Shown: positions 51,471 through 64,000 of the stretch, in pieces
Position numbering within the stretch: the stretch's first letter is position 1
Layout of the letters: every line of letters begins with the position of its first letter
DNA from: Cryoendolithus antarcticus
Lineage: Eukaryota > Ascomycota > Dothideomycetes > Cladosporiales > Cladosporiaceae
Assembly: GCA_002077065.1 (NCBI GenBank)
Contig: NAJO01000012.1
Location: 186,001-250,000 of the forward strand
Direction of reading: 5' to 3'
Length of the DNA: 64,000 nt
Position numbers and translations under genes: made by a program
The notes under the pieces: generated by a model
Seen by the model: only the letters and a program-made list of their open reading frames with translations
The model's database searches: none
Told to the model about the DNA's origin: nothing

Positions 51471-54400
51471 ATGGGGAAGATCAAGAAGACGCCATCGGAG
51501 CGGCATCGCGCAACAGAGTCACCCATAGTCGCCACATTCGTTCATGATGCAGTGAGGATACCTCTGCGTCAGCTGCCTGCCAAGCTTGAGAGCTTCCCTC
51601 GCCACTGGCCCTTTCCTCGAGGCGACCTGTACCACTGGATCCCACTGCTGGATCGTTTCGACCACATACTTGAGCTCTTCAACAAGGAGTATGCACTCAA
51701 GGATGGGCCGCAGTCGAGACCATTCGAGCGGAAGTTGTTGCAAAGCGGGGATGCTGAGGCCGATCTACCGTACCCAACGGTGGGCGCATCGGCGGAAGAG
51801 CTGAGTGCAGACAGTCGGTTTGGGCCGGACGGAGACAGGGTAGTGATAGATGCTGTAGTGTCATTTACTCGGGTCCTGCTGGAACACTGTGGCAACCGCA
51901 GCCTGTACGCGAGCAGTGGCCACATCAACGACCTCTTGCATACGACCGACCTGGATCTGCTCAGGACCTGTCTGAAGCTGAGTCTACGGCTTGCGCAGCG
52001 ATATCAAGTGGCGCGCTACAAGAACACCGCACCACACATGCAAGCAGCTCTGCTTGCAAATCACTACAACTTCAACTTGGACAATCTTCACAAGATCGCA
52101 CTTCCCTTCCCGAAGCCACCTAGCACGATAGCAGCACAGACTCCGGCAAAGGCGAAAGAGAGAGCGAAGCCGGCGCAGCTATACAATTCTTCGGATCTTG
52201 TGGCGATGGTGAAGCAGGAGATACCCGATGCGCTCAGACAGGAGCTTGCGACTGTGTCTGTTACCTACTATAGCACTCCGACCTCACCAGTCGCGAAGAC
52301 TAGCTCAGCAGCTGCTTCCGCGGACTCTTTGCCGCCCACGCCTACGCCTGTCCGCAGAGCTTCGAACCTTGGTCCCTCCCGCGAGCGGCCTGCTGCGCCT
52401 GAACGTGTTCCCACCGCTCCAGATGTCAGCGACGTGCCGGTAAAGTCACTGGAAGCCGAATCGGCCAACGCACCCAAGTCATACAAGATCGCTTCAACGC
52501 AAATTCGAGATGTGCCTGCGTATGAGTTGGTTCGAGATGCGCTGCCAAGCATACCGAAAGATTCGCAATATGATCTCCTGCATCGGATTCGGATAGCTCA
52601 AGCTCTCTCGAGTCCTGACCCAATACACGCACAAATACTTCTGCAAACACGACTTCTTGCCATTGCAAATCTGGCATACGCGGTTGGCGAGTCCAAATTC
52701 CAGGAGAAGCTTGGCCACGCGGACGCGGAGGAGCCGCGCAAATACCACCTCGCACAGCAGCTGTGCGACCTACTACAGCCGAGCGCAGATGCAAAACTGC
52801 CACTCTCACTCGACATGGAGATCTGCGTTTTGCAAACGCTCGAGTCCCTCGTCCGGCTCAAGCACAAGTGGTCAGAAGTTGTGGAGGCCCTCGCCATCAC
52901 CGTCAATCACGGAATACTGTACTACGAGCTTCGGAAGGCTGTCTCAAGTCTACAGGCCGAGCCTCACGACAATGTTGACACTGAGTTGCGCGAAACCGAG
53001 TGGCGTCTGGTGACTTTAGCCCTGGTAGACACTGTCTCGCAAGCGAACCCCCAGGCCAAGTACGCTGAAAGGATGTTAGCTGCAGGTGTCATGGATATCG
53101 AGATCGAAGTGCTTACTCTGCGTACAAGCCGCGCGGAGCGGCTGCAGGAGAAGGTCATTAGCTTCTTAGACTCTTACATCCACAACATCGCGGCGGCTTT
53201 CCAGACCTTGACAAACGTGAAGGGCCTCGAGATCTTGTCGGATCTTGCGAGCTACCTGGTGTCTACCTCTCTCAGGAACGCCATCAGTGGCAAGGGCATG
53301 TCCGCAGAGTTCAAGTCCAAGGTGGTCGATTACGATATCTCGTACTTCCAACAGGCCGCGTTGCGAGGACTGTTCAAGTTCATCGTACACCTCTTCGACA
53401 ACAACTCCGGTGTGCACGATCGAGAGCTTCGCAATCTGCTGGACTCGCCACCGATGCTTGGCGCCCTTCGTACCGTCATTGAGAACTCTGATATCTTCGG
53501 CTCCAACGTATGGTCTGCTGCTGTCAACACGGTCAGCAACTTTATACACAACGAGCCTACAAGCTATCAGGTCATTGCCGAAGCCGGCCTCGCGAAGGGT
53601 ATACTTGAGGCCGTCACCCAGCGTATTCTACCCGAAGACACGCTTCCAGAATCAAGCAGCGAGCCGAGCTTTGCGGATCCCCCACCATTCGTGGCTGACA
53701 ATCAAGACATAGTCTTCCCCGACGTTTCAGGTGTACTGCCGGTAGGTGAAACGATCGCCGACATACCGACAGCGTTCGGTGCCATATGTCTCAATGAAGC
53801 TGGCATGAAGCTTTTCCAGGCCTCTGGTGCACTGGACACCTTCTTCGACATCTTCGTTTCGCCACCACACGTTCGCGCCCTAGAGGACGAGGGTCTCACC
53901 GCAGCGACAGTGGGCAATGCATTCGATGAGCTAGCGCGCCATCATCCACCACTCGCAAAGTACATCCTTGCCGCGGTTGTCAGGATGGTGAAGAGAGTCA
54001 AATCTTTGACAAGCACCATTGAGGTGACTACAGGGGTGGGTGCCAAGATCTGGACGCGCTGCAACGGAGACGACGAGCCCCTCAAGTTTGGCGTGTCTGG
54101 CAGCGGCATGATTGAGGATGGGTCACTCGAAATCAGAACAGGACAGATGTCTGCTCAGCACACGAAAGAGACCGAGTACGAGCGTGTGAGTGCCACGCCC
54201 TACTTGAGCGCCTGCTTTAAATTTCTGGATGGGTTCTTCCATAACCAGTCGATGTGTCAGTCTTTCTGCACGAATGGTGGCGCTGAGATTGTGCTTGACC
54301 TCTTAACTTCGCCAAGCAACCCTCCGGATATTGTTGCGTTCTCGGTGTTCAACAAGATCGCGACTGTGGTCAAGCGCATGTGCGACGAGAAGCCTCATCT

Positions 54401-57400
54401 GGTACTTCCAAGTCTAATGGCTCGCGCTCAGGGCGCACTACAGACACTCCGACCTCTGTTGGACGGCTCAAAACAGTCATACTTCCTGCCTCTCACACAG
54501 CCATCGACCCTGACTGCACTGTCGCCCGAAGAATACCAGGATGGACCGGCAGTGCTGAAGTCTCTGACATCGGCACATGTCCTATCGCATCTGCTTGGTC
54601 GCTGCCTAGCCCAAACTGCCCATCAGAGCCATCGGAGTAGCGTGGGTGTCAACGCATTATTCATCACGCTCAATCTAACGGACATCTACGTCTCCCTGGT
54701 TACGGACTTTAGCAAGCTATACTCAGTGTGTTTGTGGGAGAACCAGGCACTGAAGGCGAACATGTCCGACTCCTGGAAGATCCTTACTGAGCCCAAGCCG
54801 TTCTCACAACGCCGTGCAGGCCCTGACGGGTATTCAGAGCTTGTCACCGTCGAGTACAGGAACAACAACGTCACTAACAGCAGAGGACCCAGCGCAGCGG
54901 AGATAGGCGGGTCAGAAGCTGACCTCTTCGCTTTCAAGAATGCAAGGGCAATCCGATTCCTGTTGTCACAGACCCCTACTGGGGTGGAGTCGCTCTTCAC
55001 CAACCTCGCTCAAGCTTTGACGCCTAAGCGAACCTCGGATCTGTATATGAAGCAACATGCTGGCATTGTAGCCGAGACCCTCGCAAAGTGTATGATCGGC
55101 GAGTTGGAGAACGGCAACAACAGTTCTGCATCGGAAGACGCCGTTGGTCAGCACTGTAGCGCAGTGTTGAACGCGTTGACTCGACTTCTAGTACGCAATC
55201 CAACGAGCATGGAGTCCTTCGGCACGAAAGAAGCAGTCACTCTGGTGCTCGTTAAATTCTTTCAGGCTGGAGGATTTGACTTGCTCGATACGCACCTGAT
55301 GCGGCTAGCCAAGATCATCACGTCGAATGGCGATGTGCACGACGATTTGACTGATGCCGCGCATCACAGCGTGACCTACATCCTGAATTTCTTCAGTCAG
55401 GTCGTGAGATCTAAGTGTATCAACGAGTCAGTACAGTCGGGCATGATCGCGCAGCGTGGCTTCGAGCACGCTGACTACTTCGTGCCTGGGCAATTGCTTG
55501 TGGAGATACGGCAACGCGTGCTCCAGATATTGACGACATTGTGGCACGATGACTCGATCTCCAAGCTAGGCGATGGTAATACGAAGGACATCGTAGACGC
55601 ACTGAAGCACATCCTCAAATCGGAGGGCGAGGAGCGCGCTCTGAAGCGTAGCGATAACGCCACTCGTCGGGTGGCAACGTCGCAAGTCGACTACACTACA
55701 CGGGCAGACAGCAACGTGCAGAAGCTCAAGGACGCTGGTATCGACGAATCTTTGGCCAAAGAGGCGGTCTACCGATGTAACAATCATGAAGCCATGTCCC
55801 GAGAGTATGCGGAGGTGCACAAGAACTATCACGCTTTGCCGCTTGGCCTGCCAGCTGGTAACGAGAAGAAGCCTTCACCAGACACCTCGCTTCAGAGATC
55901 GCAGTCGATCGACATGCCCGATGCACCCGCAGACGCAGGTTGGCATGATCCAGGTACTTCTCAGGATGCTCGTGTCAATGCTGAAGAGCAGATGGGCGAA
56001 GACTCTGACTCCAGCGATGACGAGTACGGCTCTCTCGGCCGTGTGCCAGCCGACGTCGCTGCATCTGACATGGCTGCAATGGCTGGGCTTGACTCCGGTG
56101 CTGCCCGCGCTGCTCTAGGCATAGAGTCGGCAGGGTCTTCTGGATCTGTGACAGATACGAAGACGCCGTTTGTCACCGTGGACGACCTTAATGAAGCAAG
56201 AGATAAGCTGCGTGAAGACCTCATCGATAGGTGTCTTGAGGTATTGAGCGCACAGCCTGGCATGACATTCGAACTGGCGGAGCTTATACAAGCAGCTGTG
56301 GTCAAGTCGGGCGAAGCTGCGAACCCTCGTGCGGAGATCGGCAATACGTTAGTATCTTCTCTGCTCTCGCTGTACGGCGAGGAGCCTAGCAAGGAAAACG
56401 GGCGCAAGATCTCGGCATACGCTCATCTCGTAGCTCTCATACTGCAAGATAGCGACTTCTTTGACTCAACACTTGATGAGCTGAGAGATAACCTCGATAC
56501 ACTGATCTCATGGACTGAGCTGAAGGGCGAGGACAAGGCAGAGGACGCCCCTTGGATCGAGATGCTCCTACTGATCATCGAGCGTGTGCTCGCGGAAGAC
56601 GAGCAGCCGATAGTCATCGAGTGGGACCCTCCACCAGCCGATGATCCTTTGAAGCCTCAGCCAAAGCCACAGCCTCGAGAATTTGTAGTACCAGAAGACT
56701 CTCGCCTACAGCTTTTCGACTCGATGCTCAACCTTCTTCCGAAAATCGGCAAGAACGCCTCGCTCGCACTGTCTGTGATGCGCGTCCTCGTCAGTCTCAC
56801 CCGCCACAGAGACGTCGCCATGAAGTTGAGCAACAAGTTGCATATGTCGCGCCTCTTCCTGATGATCCGACAGCTATCCGCCTCACCCGGCTCGCAGCTG
56901 CAAAGCGCAATCATGATCGTGCTCCGTCACATGGTCGAGGACGCGGAGACGATTCGCCAGATCATGAAGACGGAGATCAAAACTGCTTTCGAGAGCGGCA
57001 ACAGATCGCAGCGCAACATCGATACTTCGAGCTTCACGCGCAACATGTCACACTTGGCCTTGAGGGACCCAGAGTTATTTGTCAGTGTTGTGCAGGAGAT
57101 GCTGGAGGTGCCGAAGTATGATGGGCATCCGCATCGCGCGCAGGGATTGGCGCTGAAGCCGACACCGCCGCCAGAGTCGACGACTCATACTTCGGTAGAG
57201 CCAAAGGCTGATGCCAATAGCACTGCTGAGGCAGCACAGGCGCCGACGGATCTCAAGCCTGCGAACGATCTCAAGGCACCCACTTTTGAGGTCACTGACG
57301 GTGTGACATCGTTCCTTCTGCGAGAGCTCGCAACGTACCGCGAGGTCGAGGATAAGCCACCGGTCCTGAAGATGGTGCCTTCATCAAGTAATGCCAATGC

Positions 57401-60400
57401 GTCCACGAACTTGGTAGACACCGACATGCCTGATGCCGCAGCTACCAATGGCACTGCTACTAATGGCGCTGCTAATGAGCCGAAGAAGGAAGAGAAGCCA
57501 GTATTCAAGCCGGAGGAGCATATGATATTCGTCTACAGGTGCTTTATCCTACAGTGCCTCTCCGAACTCCTAGCCTGCTACGCTCGCACGAAAATCGAGT
57601 TCATCAACTTCTCGCGCAAGACAGAGACGCAGGCTGCGACGCCTTCGAAGCCAAGAGCTGGCACTTTGAACTACTTACTGAACGTCTTGCTTCCTGCTGG
57701 CACTCTCGAGCATCGCGAAGACATTGCGCATCGCAAGAAGATGGTTACCTCGAACTGGGCGACAACCACATTGGTGTCTCTGTGTACGCAGACTGTCGAG
57801 AAGGCTCGCCCTCGCGTACCGGTAGTCGGTCATTCTCTGACCGAAGAGGACAGCGACATCTCGTTCGTCCGCCGCTTCGTCATTGAGCATGCTCTCCGCT
57901 CGTTCAAGGAAGCCACAGCGTCCTCAGAGGCTCTCGATATCCGATACTCTCGTTTGATGGCATTGGCAGACCTCTTCGATCGCATGCTCAATGCGAAGCC
58001 TGATCGAAACAGTCCTGTTAATGCCGCAAACTTCGATCGCTCGCAGCAGCAACTTGGCCGCATCATGTATGAGAAGAACCTTATCGCCGCCCTCACTTCT
58101 TCAATTGCTGAGCTCGACCTCAACTTCCCGAATGCCAAGCGGGCTGTCAAGCACATTTTGGTGCCACTCAAGACACTCACCGACTTGGCTGTAGATCTGA
58201 GTCAGCGCGCTGAGCTCTCGCCCACGCCCGGGAATAGCACTGAGGAGGACGACATCGGGGTCGAGACTTCGGCTTCTGAAGTGGGCGATGAGACTGATGA
58301 AGAGCGTGAGCAGACACCAGATCTCTTCCGTAACTCAGCGCTGGGCATACTCAATCCTGATGACGACGAAGGCTCTTCAGAAGGCGAAGATGAAGATGAC
58401 GACGACGAGATGGATCTCGAGGACTACGAAGAGTACGATGTCGAGGAAGACGAGATGGACTTCGAAGACGATCATGCGGGCGCACCTGGCGAAGTCGTTA
58501 GTGACGAGGAAGATGATCACATGAACGAGATGGGGGACATCGAGGGCATGCCTGGCGACGTCGAGATGGAGGTTGAGATCCTGGACGAGAATGACGAGGA
58601 CGACGATTCGGACGATGATGACGAGGACGAAGACGAGGATGAGAACGATGCGGAGGGCTACGGCAATCACTTTGACGAAGTCAACGGCGACGATGCCAAT
58701 GGCAGTCTGGCAGACGGCGATGATGAAGGCTGGGAGGACGAGGGAGAGGGCTATGAAGAGGGGGCGGGTCAGAGAGCGCCACTCGATGAGCTCGCGCACG
58801 TCCTTGCGCACGGTGGTGAGACGTCCGACAATGCCGACGAAGACGGCGTAATCCGAGTTGACATGACCGGCGGCGACGAGGAGTACTTCGACGACGAGAT
58901 GCCGCCTGGTGAGGAGGATGAAGACGAAGAGGAGCAGGAGCTGGACTATGGCGACGAGCTTGCGTTCGAGCCTGAAGGCGAGGACGACGACTTTGACGAG
59001 ATGGGCGCGTGGGAGTACACTGGGCCTCCACAGCCTCGTGGCCATCGCCATCATCACCATCGCGGCGGCGGGCTGCCTGGCTTTATGGACTTCATGCACC
59101 CACCTCCAGGAGCACCGGGTGGACCTGATGCAGCCTACTTCGCCAATCGCTACGGCATTGGTCAAGGTGGCTTTGGCGCGAACCCTGGCCGTCGCGACGA
59201 TGAAGGCCTCAATCCGCTGCTACAGCGCGATCGTACCACGCATGGGCTAGAAGCTGATCTGCCCGCTGGAATACTACCACCTATGCCTCTCCCGGTTGCA
59301 ACAGTCGTTGGCGGGCGTGATGCCATGATCGGGGATCTTGTGGCCAGGCTGAATCGTGTAGACAACGGTCTCCACCGCTACGGTCTAGATATGGACTTCC
59401 GGGGACTGGGCGGTGCTCCTCCGCCAGCCATCTTCGCAGTCAATAACAGGGGCATGCCGCAATTTCTAGACATCCACAATCGCCGACAGCCTTGGCGTAA
59501 TGACGTTGAAGATGCTCGTACTGCCTCCATGTCCGACGAGGCGAGAGCTGTGGACTTCAGACCTCTGCTCACGACTGTGCGCTGGACTGAAGAGTCCCGC
59601 ATACTGTTCGGTGGCAAGCACCATGAGAAGGCTGTTAGCGTCATCACAACTCTGCTTAGTCTGCTCGTACCGCCTGCAATGGAGGCCAAGCGTATCCGCG
59701 ACAAGGAGGCAGCTGAGCGGCAGGAGGCCGAGAAGAAGAAGCGCCAGGAGGAGGAAGCCAAGGCCGCAGCTGAGAAAGCCGAGCGCGAAGCGCGAGAGGC
59801 CAGAGAGGCTGAGGAAGCTGCGGCGAAGGCACGCGAGGAGGCTGAGGCGGCTGCACAGGCGCCCGAGGAAACTCCGACGGAGGCCGAGCCTACCTCCATG
59901 GAAGGTGTTGAGGCTGCTGCATCCGCTACTGAAACTCCCGCAGAGCCAGCTGCGCCGGCTGCAGAGCGCGTATTCATCACGATTCGTGGACGCCAGCTCG
60001 ATATTACCGATCTGGGCATTGACCGCGATTACATTGAGGCGCTGCCGGAGGAATTCCGCGAGGAAGTGATTACCAGTCAATTCGCTGATCAGCGTGCGCA
60101 ACAGCGGGCTGAGGCTCGCCAGAATGGTACCGTGCCTACCGAGATCAGCCGAGAATTCCTTGACGCGCTGCCGCCAGAGCTGCAGCAAGAGCTGCTCGCA
60201 TCTGAGATGCGCGAGCGTCGCCAGCGCGAGCAAGCCGAAGCTCGCCGACAAAGACATGCTCAAGGTGGTCAAGCTGCACCTGCTGCCCAGCCGGAGGAGA
60301 TGACTCAAGCGGACTTCTTCGCCACGCTAGACCCAGCGTTCCGTCAACAAGTCCTCATGGAGCAAGACGAGAATCTTCTCAACTTGTTGCCTGAGGAGAT

Positions 60401-63337
60401 CCAGCGTGAGGCACGTGAGCTGATAGGCGAGCGCCCACGACACCCTCGTGTCCGACAGATGGGCGACCAACTGGCGACTGCCGCTGATCAACTGCGTGCA
60501 TTGCGCGACCCGCGAGGCGCTCGACTAGATATGCCAGAGCGATCTCGCGCACGACCCGTGGTGCAGATGCTTGACAAGCCTGGCGTAGCCACGCTACTGC
60601 GCCTCATGTTCGTATCGCTGCATCATCGTGCGAAGTCCTCGCTGCATGGCATACTTTCGGACGTCTGCAAGAATACTCAGAACCGCGCTGAAGTCATCAG
60701 CATCCTCCTCTCGATCCTACAAGATGGGACGATCGACGTTGGCGCTGTTGAGCGCAGCTTCGCACAGCTCTCACTTCGCGCGAAGCAGGTGAATGGCTCG
60801 AAGACGCCACAGCCGAAACGTGCTTTGACCGAGGTCGCGCAAGCTACGGAGCTCTCGCCGCTGAACATCGTTCAGCATTGTCTCGGGACGCTCAGTGCGC
60901 TGTCTGTCGACAATCCGAAGGTGCAGACTTTCTTTCTGTCTGAGCATGAGTCTAGCATCAAAACGAAAGCGGTCAAGAAGGGCAAGGGCAAGGAGAGCAA
61001 GGCTTCACGGTATCCCCTGAACGCCTTACTGATGTTGCTCGATCGCAAGGTCATCACGGAGAATACTGGTGTGATGGAGACGCTTGCTGCGCTGTTGAGT
61101 AGGGTCACGCAGCCTTTGACACAGCTGTTGAAGAAGCCCAAAGAGCTGGAGGCGGAGCCAGAAGTGGTCGAACCGCCAGCAGCAGAGCCAGAGACAGCAG
61201 CCACGGCTCCGGATGTAGTCCCACCAGCTGAACAGGCTGCTGAGGATGTGCCGATGCAAGAAGCGAGCGTTGAGACCACTGCTGAGCCATCTTCGTCCGA
61301 GACTGTCACTGCCCCTGCGCCTGTGGACAATGAGCAGCCGGAGGGACTACCTGTAGACAAGAAGAGGCGCGAGCTTGAGCCGCCTGAGATCCCCGAAGAG
61401 AACATCCGTCTGGTTATCAACATCCTCGCCGGGCGTGAGTGCCCTTCGAAGACTTTCAGTGACACCATCGACATCATCAGGCACTTAATCGCCATTCCTG
61501 GCACCCGAGAGATCTTCGGAAAGGAGCTGATCGTACGGGCACAAGAGCTAGGCGAAAGCATCGTCACAGACCTCGGCGACCTGGCCTCGCAGATAGACTC
61601 CGCGAAGACTGGTGTTGAGCTGCAGGGCATGGCGCTTGCCAAGTTTTCTTCGTCTGGCTCGCAGCAGCGCAAGTTGCTTCAAGTGCTGATTGCTCTCGAT
61701 CACCTGTTCGACCCCAAGCGCATGCAAGTACAGCAGGCGACCACAAACTCCTCAGCCGACTCGAAGCTGAAGGAGGACATCTTGACGACGCTGTCGGAGA
61801 GTAAGACATTTGAGGGCCTGTGGAATAACCTGAGCTTGTGCCTAGCTGCCATCAGGCGGAGAGGCAACATGATAACAGTCGCTACGATCTTACTACCGTT
61901 GATCGAGTCATTGTTTGTGGTGTGTCGCAACAGCGCACTCAAGGAGACGGCTGCCATCGTCGCCGCACCAGACGCCACCGTCAGCACACCGCTTCCAGAG
62001 GCGCGCATGGACTGTCTGTTCTTCACCTTCACGGACGATCATCGCAAGATTCTCAACGAGCTCATTCGCAACAACCCGAAGCTGATGAATGGCAACCTGT
62101 CGATTCTCGCCCGGAACAGCAAAGTTCTGGAGTTCGACAACAAGCGCAGCTACTTCAGTCGCAAGCTGCACACACGAGAGGATCGCACTGTCTCGCACCC
62201 ATCGCTGACGCTGAACGTGCGTCGCGACCAAGTCTTCATGGACTCGTACAAGGCGCTTTACTACAAGTCGCCCAACGAGATCAAGCACGGCAAGCTCAAC
62301 ATCCGCTTCAACGGAGAGGAGGGTATCGACGCTGGAGGTGTATCGCGCGAGTGGTTCGCTGTCATGGCCCGACAGATGTTCAACCCGGACTACGCTCTCT
62401 TCAATCCTGTCGCATCTGATCGCACAACGTTCCACCCGAACAGGCTCAGCGATATCAACACTGAGCACTTGTCGTTCTTCAAGTTCATCGGCCGTGTGAT
62501 TGGCAAGGCGCTATATGAGAATCGTGTTCTTGACTGCCACTTCAGTCGTGCCGTCTACCGTCGCATCCTCGGCAAGTCAGTGTCGCTAAAGGACATGGAG
62601 ACGTTGGACCTCGACTACTACCGCTCACTTGTGTGGATCTTGGAGAACGACATCACAGACGTAACCTTCGAGACATTCTCGGTGGAAGTTGATCGCTTCG
62701 GTGTGGTTACTACCGATGACCTCATCCCCAACGGTCGCGACATCGCCGTCACCGAAGATAACAAGCAGGAGTACGTCCGCCTCGTCGTCGAGTATCGCCT
62801 CATCAAGTCCGTTGAAGGTCAGCTTGACGCCTTCCTCGGCGGCTTCCACGACATCATCCCCGCTGAGCTAGTGTCCATCTTCAATGAGCAAGAGCTCGAG
62901 CTCCTCATCTCCGGTCTGCCAGAGATCGATGTTGACGACTGGAAGAACAACACTGAGTATCACAACTACCAAGCTACCTCGCCGCAGATCCAGTGGCTTT
63001 GGCGTGCGATCAAGAGCTTCGATCCGGAGGAGCGCGCGAAGCTTCTGCAATTCGTCACTGGAACGAGTAAGGTGCCACTCAATGGCTTCAAGGAGCTTGA
63101 GGGTATGAACGGGTTTGCGAAATTCAATATTCATCGGGATTACTCGAGCAAGGAGAAGTTACCGACAAGTCACACTTGCTTCAACCGTGAGTTCTTACCC
63201 TTGCTGTAATCCATTGGGAAACAAGCTAACTCTATATCACAGAACTCGACTTACCTGAATATGAGAGTTACGAGCACCTGCGCCAACAGCTGTACACGGC
63301 CATCACGGCCGGAAGCGAGTACTTTGGCTTTGCTTAA
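51471..63337 (+). CDS. Giant HECT E3 ubiquitin ligase, Tom1/HUWE1 type
   Basis: 3936 aa from two exons, 51471-63186 and 63243-63337; the only intron is 56 bp and sits three codons after the active site. ATG 51471 gives MGKIKKTPSERHRATESP. Residues ~90-900 form the armadillo-like DUF908/DUF913 region. Around 1412-1445 is a UBA-like helix set (VQKLKDAGIDESLAKEA). Residues ~2250-2515 are a long Asp/Glu-rich tract. Residues ~2700-2770 are a Glu/Ala/Lys-rich helix. About 2849-2985 holds repeated LPEEF/LPPEL units like ubiquitin-binding motifs. The HECT domain occupies the last ~370 residues: RFNGEEGIDAGGVSREWF, FFKFIGRVIGKALYE, and catalytic Cys3903 in HTCFNQLDLPEY; it ends EYFGFA as expected. Tom1/Ptr1/HUWE1 proteins ubiquitinate unassembled ribosomal proteins and histones and affect mRNA export. 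Confidence 0.95.
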
Positions 63338-63823
63338 GCGTGCGTTGCTATTCTTCAAGCGAGCATTGCAAGGCGTTTGGAGCAACGAAAAGTTGTGCAT
63401 AGCGGGATTGCTCAACTACACAGCATTCGTTCGAAGAGGCATCACGGGAACGAAGGTAGCATGGACGCGGAATACGGATGGACCTTCATTGGCAGGTTCG
63501 CTCGCATCTGCTGGGCGACAACTTGGACGGTCATTGAGGCGTTGGGCGGGGTGTAGCAATAGCTCGCGTAGCATGTACCAATTCGAGACCATCCGACTCC
63601 GACTCCAATGCAGAGTTCTCCGGTCTCGCAATCCTTGCCACTGTACAAAGGGCTGGTCAGAAAGGACGGTGCGCTTTGTGTGTATGTACATCTACTCCCG
63701 ATCGGTCTCGAGCATAGAGCATCTCACGCGTACACATACAAGTCTTGGGTCAATGTGCCTGTATACTGTCGTGTATACAATTCTCCATAGTTTTAAGTAG
63801 ACCGCGGCCCATCGTTGTCTAGC
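63338..63823. other. Convergent intergenic gap
   Basis: About 490 bp between converging stops; short unmatched frames only, so probably the two 3' UTRs. Confidence 0.45.
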
Positions 63824-64000
63824 CTATCCTCGCCTACTAGCATCGTTCACCTCCCTGACATCCTCCTGCATCTCCATCTTCTCCTTCTCCTGACTAACAA
63901 TCGTATTGATACTCCCAATGTTCTGCGTCAGCTCCTTGCCCCGTCTTCCGATCTGATACCAGGGAAGCGCAAACACCGCATCTACCGCTTCGAGACTCTT
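63824..64000 (-). CDS. C-terminal tail of a probable MFS sugar transporter (partial)
   Basis: The last 58 codons of a minus-strand gene that continues past the right edge; stop TAG at 63826-63824. The tail reads KSLEAVDAVFALPWYQIGRR at its upstream end, then GKELTQNIGS and a charged end (SQEKEKMEMQEDVREVN). A Leu-Glu-x-Val-Asp-x-Val-Phe segment just after the last helix is typical of fungal sugar-porter family permeases. No membrane helix is inside the window, so the assignment rests on this tail only. Confidence 0.55.
   Translation of the reverse strand, partial: KSLEAVDAVFALPWYQIGRRGKELTQNIGSINTIVSQEKEKMEMQEDVREVNDASRRG

Noticed and set aside
58377..59165. 262-codon open frame on the minus strand
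   Set aside because: It lies opposite the acidic GA-rich tract of the HECT ligase. The Val/Leu/Ile-rich translation is the expected shadow of GAC/GAG/GAT codons.
59466..60308. 280-codon minus-strand frame with Leu-rich stretches
   Set aside because: Antisense to the Glu/Ala/Arg-rich helix of the HECT ligase; low-complexity shadow.
1..64000. tRNA, rRNA, CRISPR or transposon features
   Set aside because: No tRNA arm sequences, rRNA stretches, regularly spaced repeats, integrase or transposase motifs, or long terminal or inverted repeats were noticed. Short or degenerate elements could be missed by eye.

Overview
The window is nuclear DNA from a filamentous ascomycete (Pezizomycotina). Short GT-AG introns of 41-89 bp, fungal-type gene families (a SEUSS-like LIM-binding protein, a 2EXR-like family, a Rhodopsin-domain membrane protein, an ascomycete laccase) and genes on both strands without operons all point that way. 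A dothideomycete is my best guess, but that is inference. I see no rRNA, tRNA, CRISPR array, plasmid or phage features and no recognisable transposon.

Layout: 1-8.7 kb is a housekeeping-like block: an ABC-C transporter cut by the left edge, a glutamine-rich LIM-domain-binding co-regulator, and the vacuolar ATPase B subunit. 9-13 kb is a decayed zone with three minus-strand members of a 2EXR/F-box-like family, each needing a frame change to be read through. 15-24 kb holds a bHLH regulator, a C2H2-like protein, a peroxisomal ABC-D half-transporter and an intact relative of the decayed family (23976-24956). 25-28 kb is a tandem trio of ~205-codon genes of unknown family, each broken by a single lesion; an intact fourth copy lies at 37744-38361.

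28.5-41.4 kb carries xanthine dehydrogenase (purine catabolism), a Thr/Ser-rich secreted protein, a Rhodopsin-domain membrane protein and a secreted laccase. These are cell-surface and environment-facing functions. 41.7-51 kb contains four uncharacterised genes and the bifunctional 6-phosphofructo-2-kinase/fructose-2,6-bisphosphatase. 51.5-63.3 kb is one giant HECT E3 ubiquitin ligase (3936 aa, Tom1/HUWE1 type). The right edge cuts the C-terminal tail of a probable MFS sugar transporter.

Main oddity: two unrelated small-gene families each have one intact copy plus several copies carrying essentially one disabling change, while neighbouring long reading frames (3.9, 1.4 and 0.8 thousand codons) are clean. 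This suggests recent local pseudogenisation rather than poor sequence. Intron boundaries were placed by eye from splice consensus and frame continuity, and families were assigned from remembered motifs; neither was tested by alignment.
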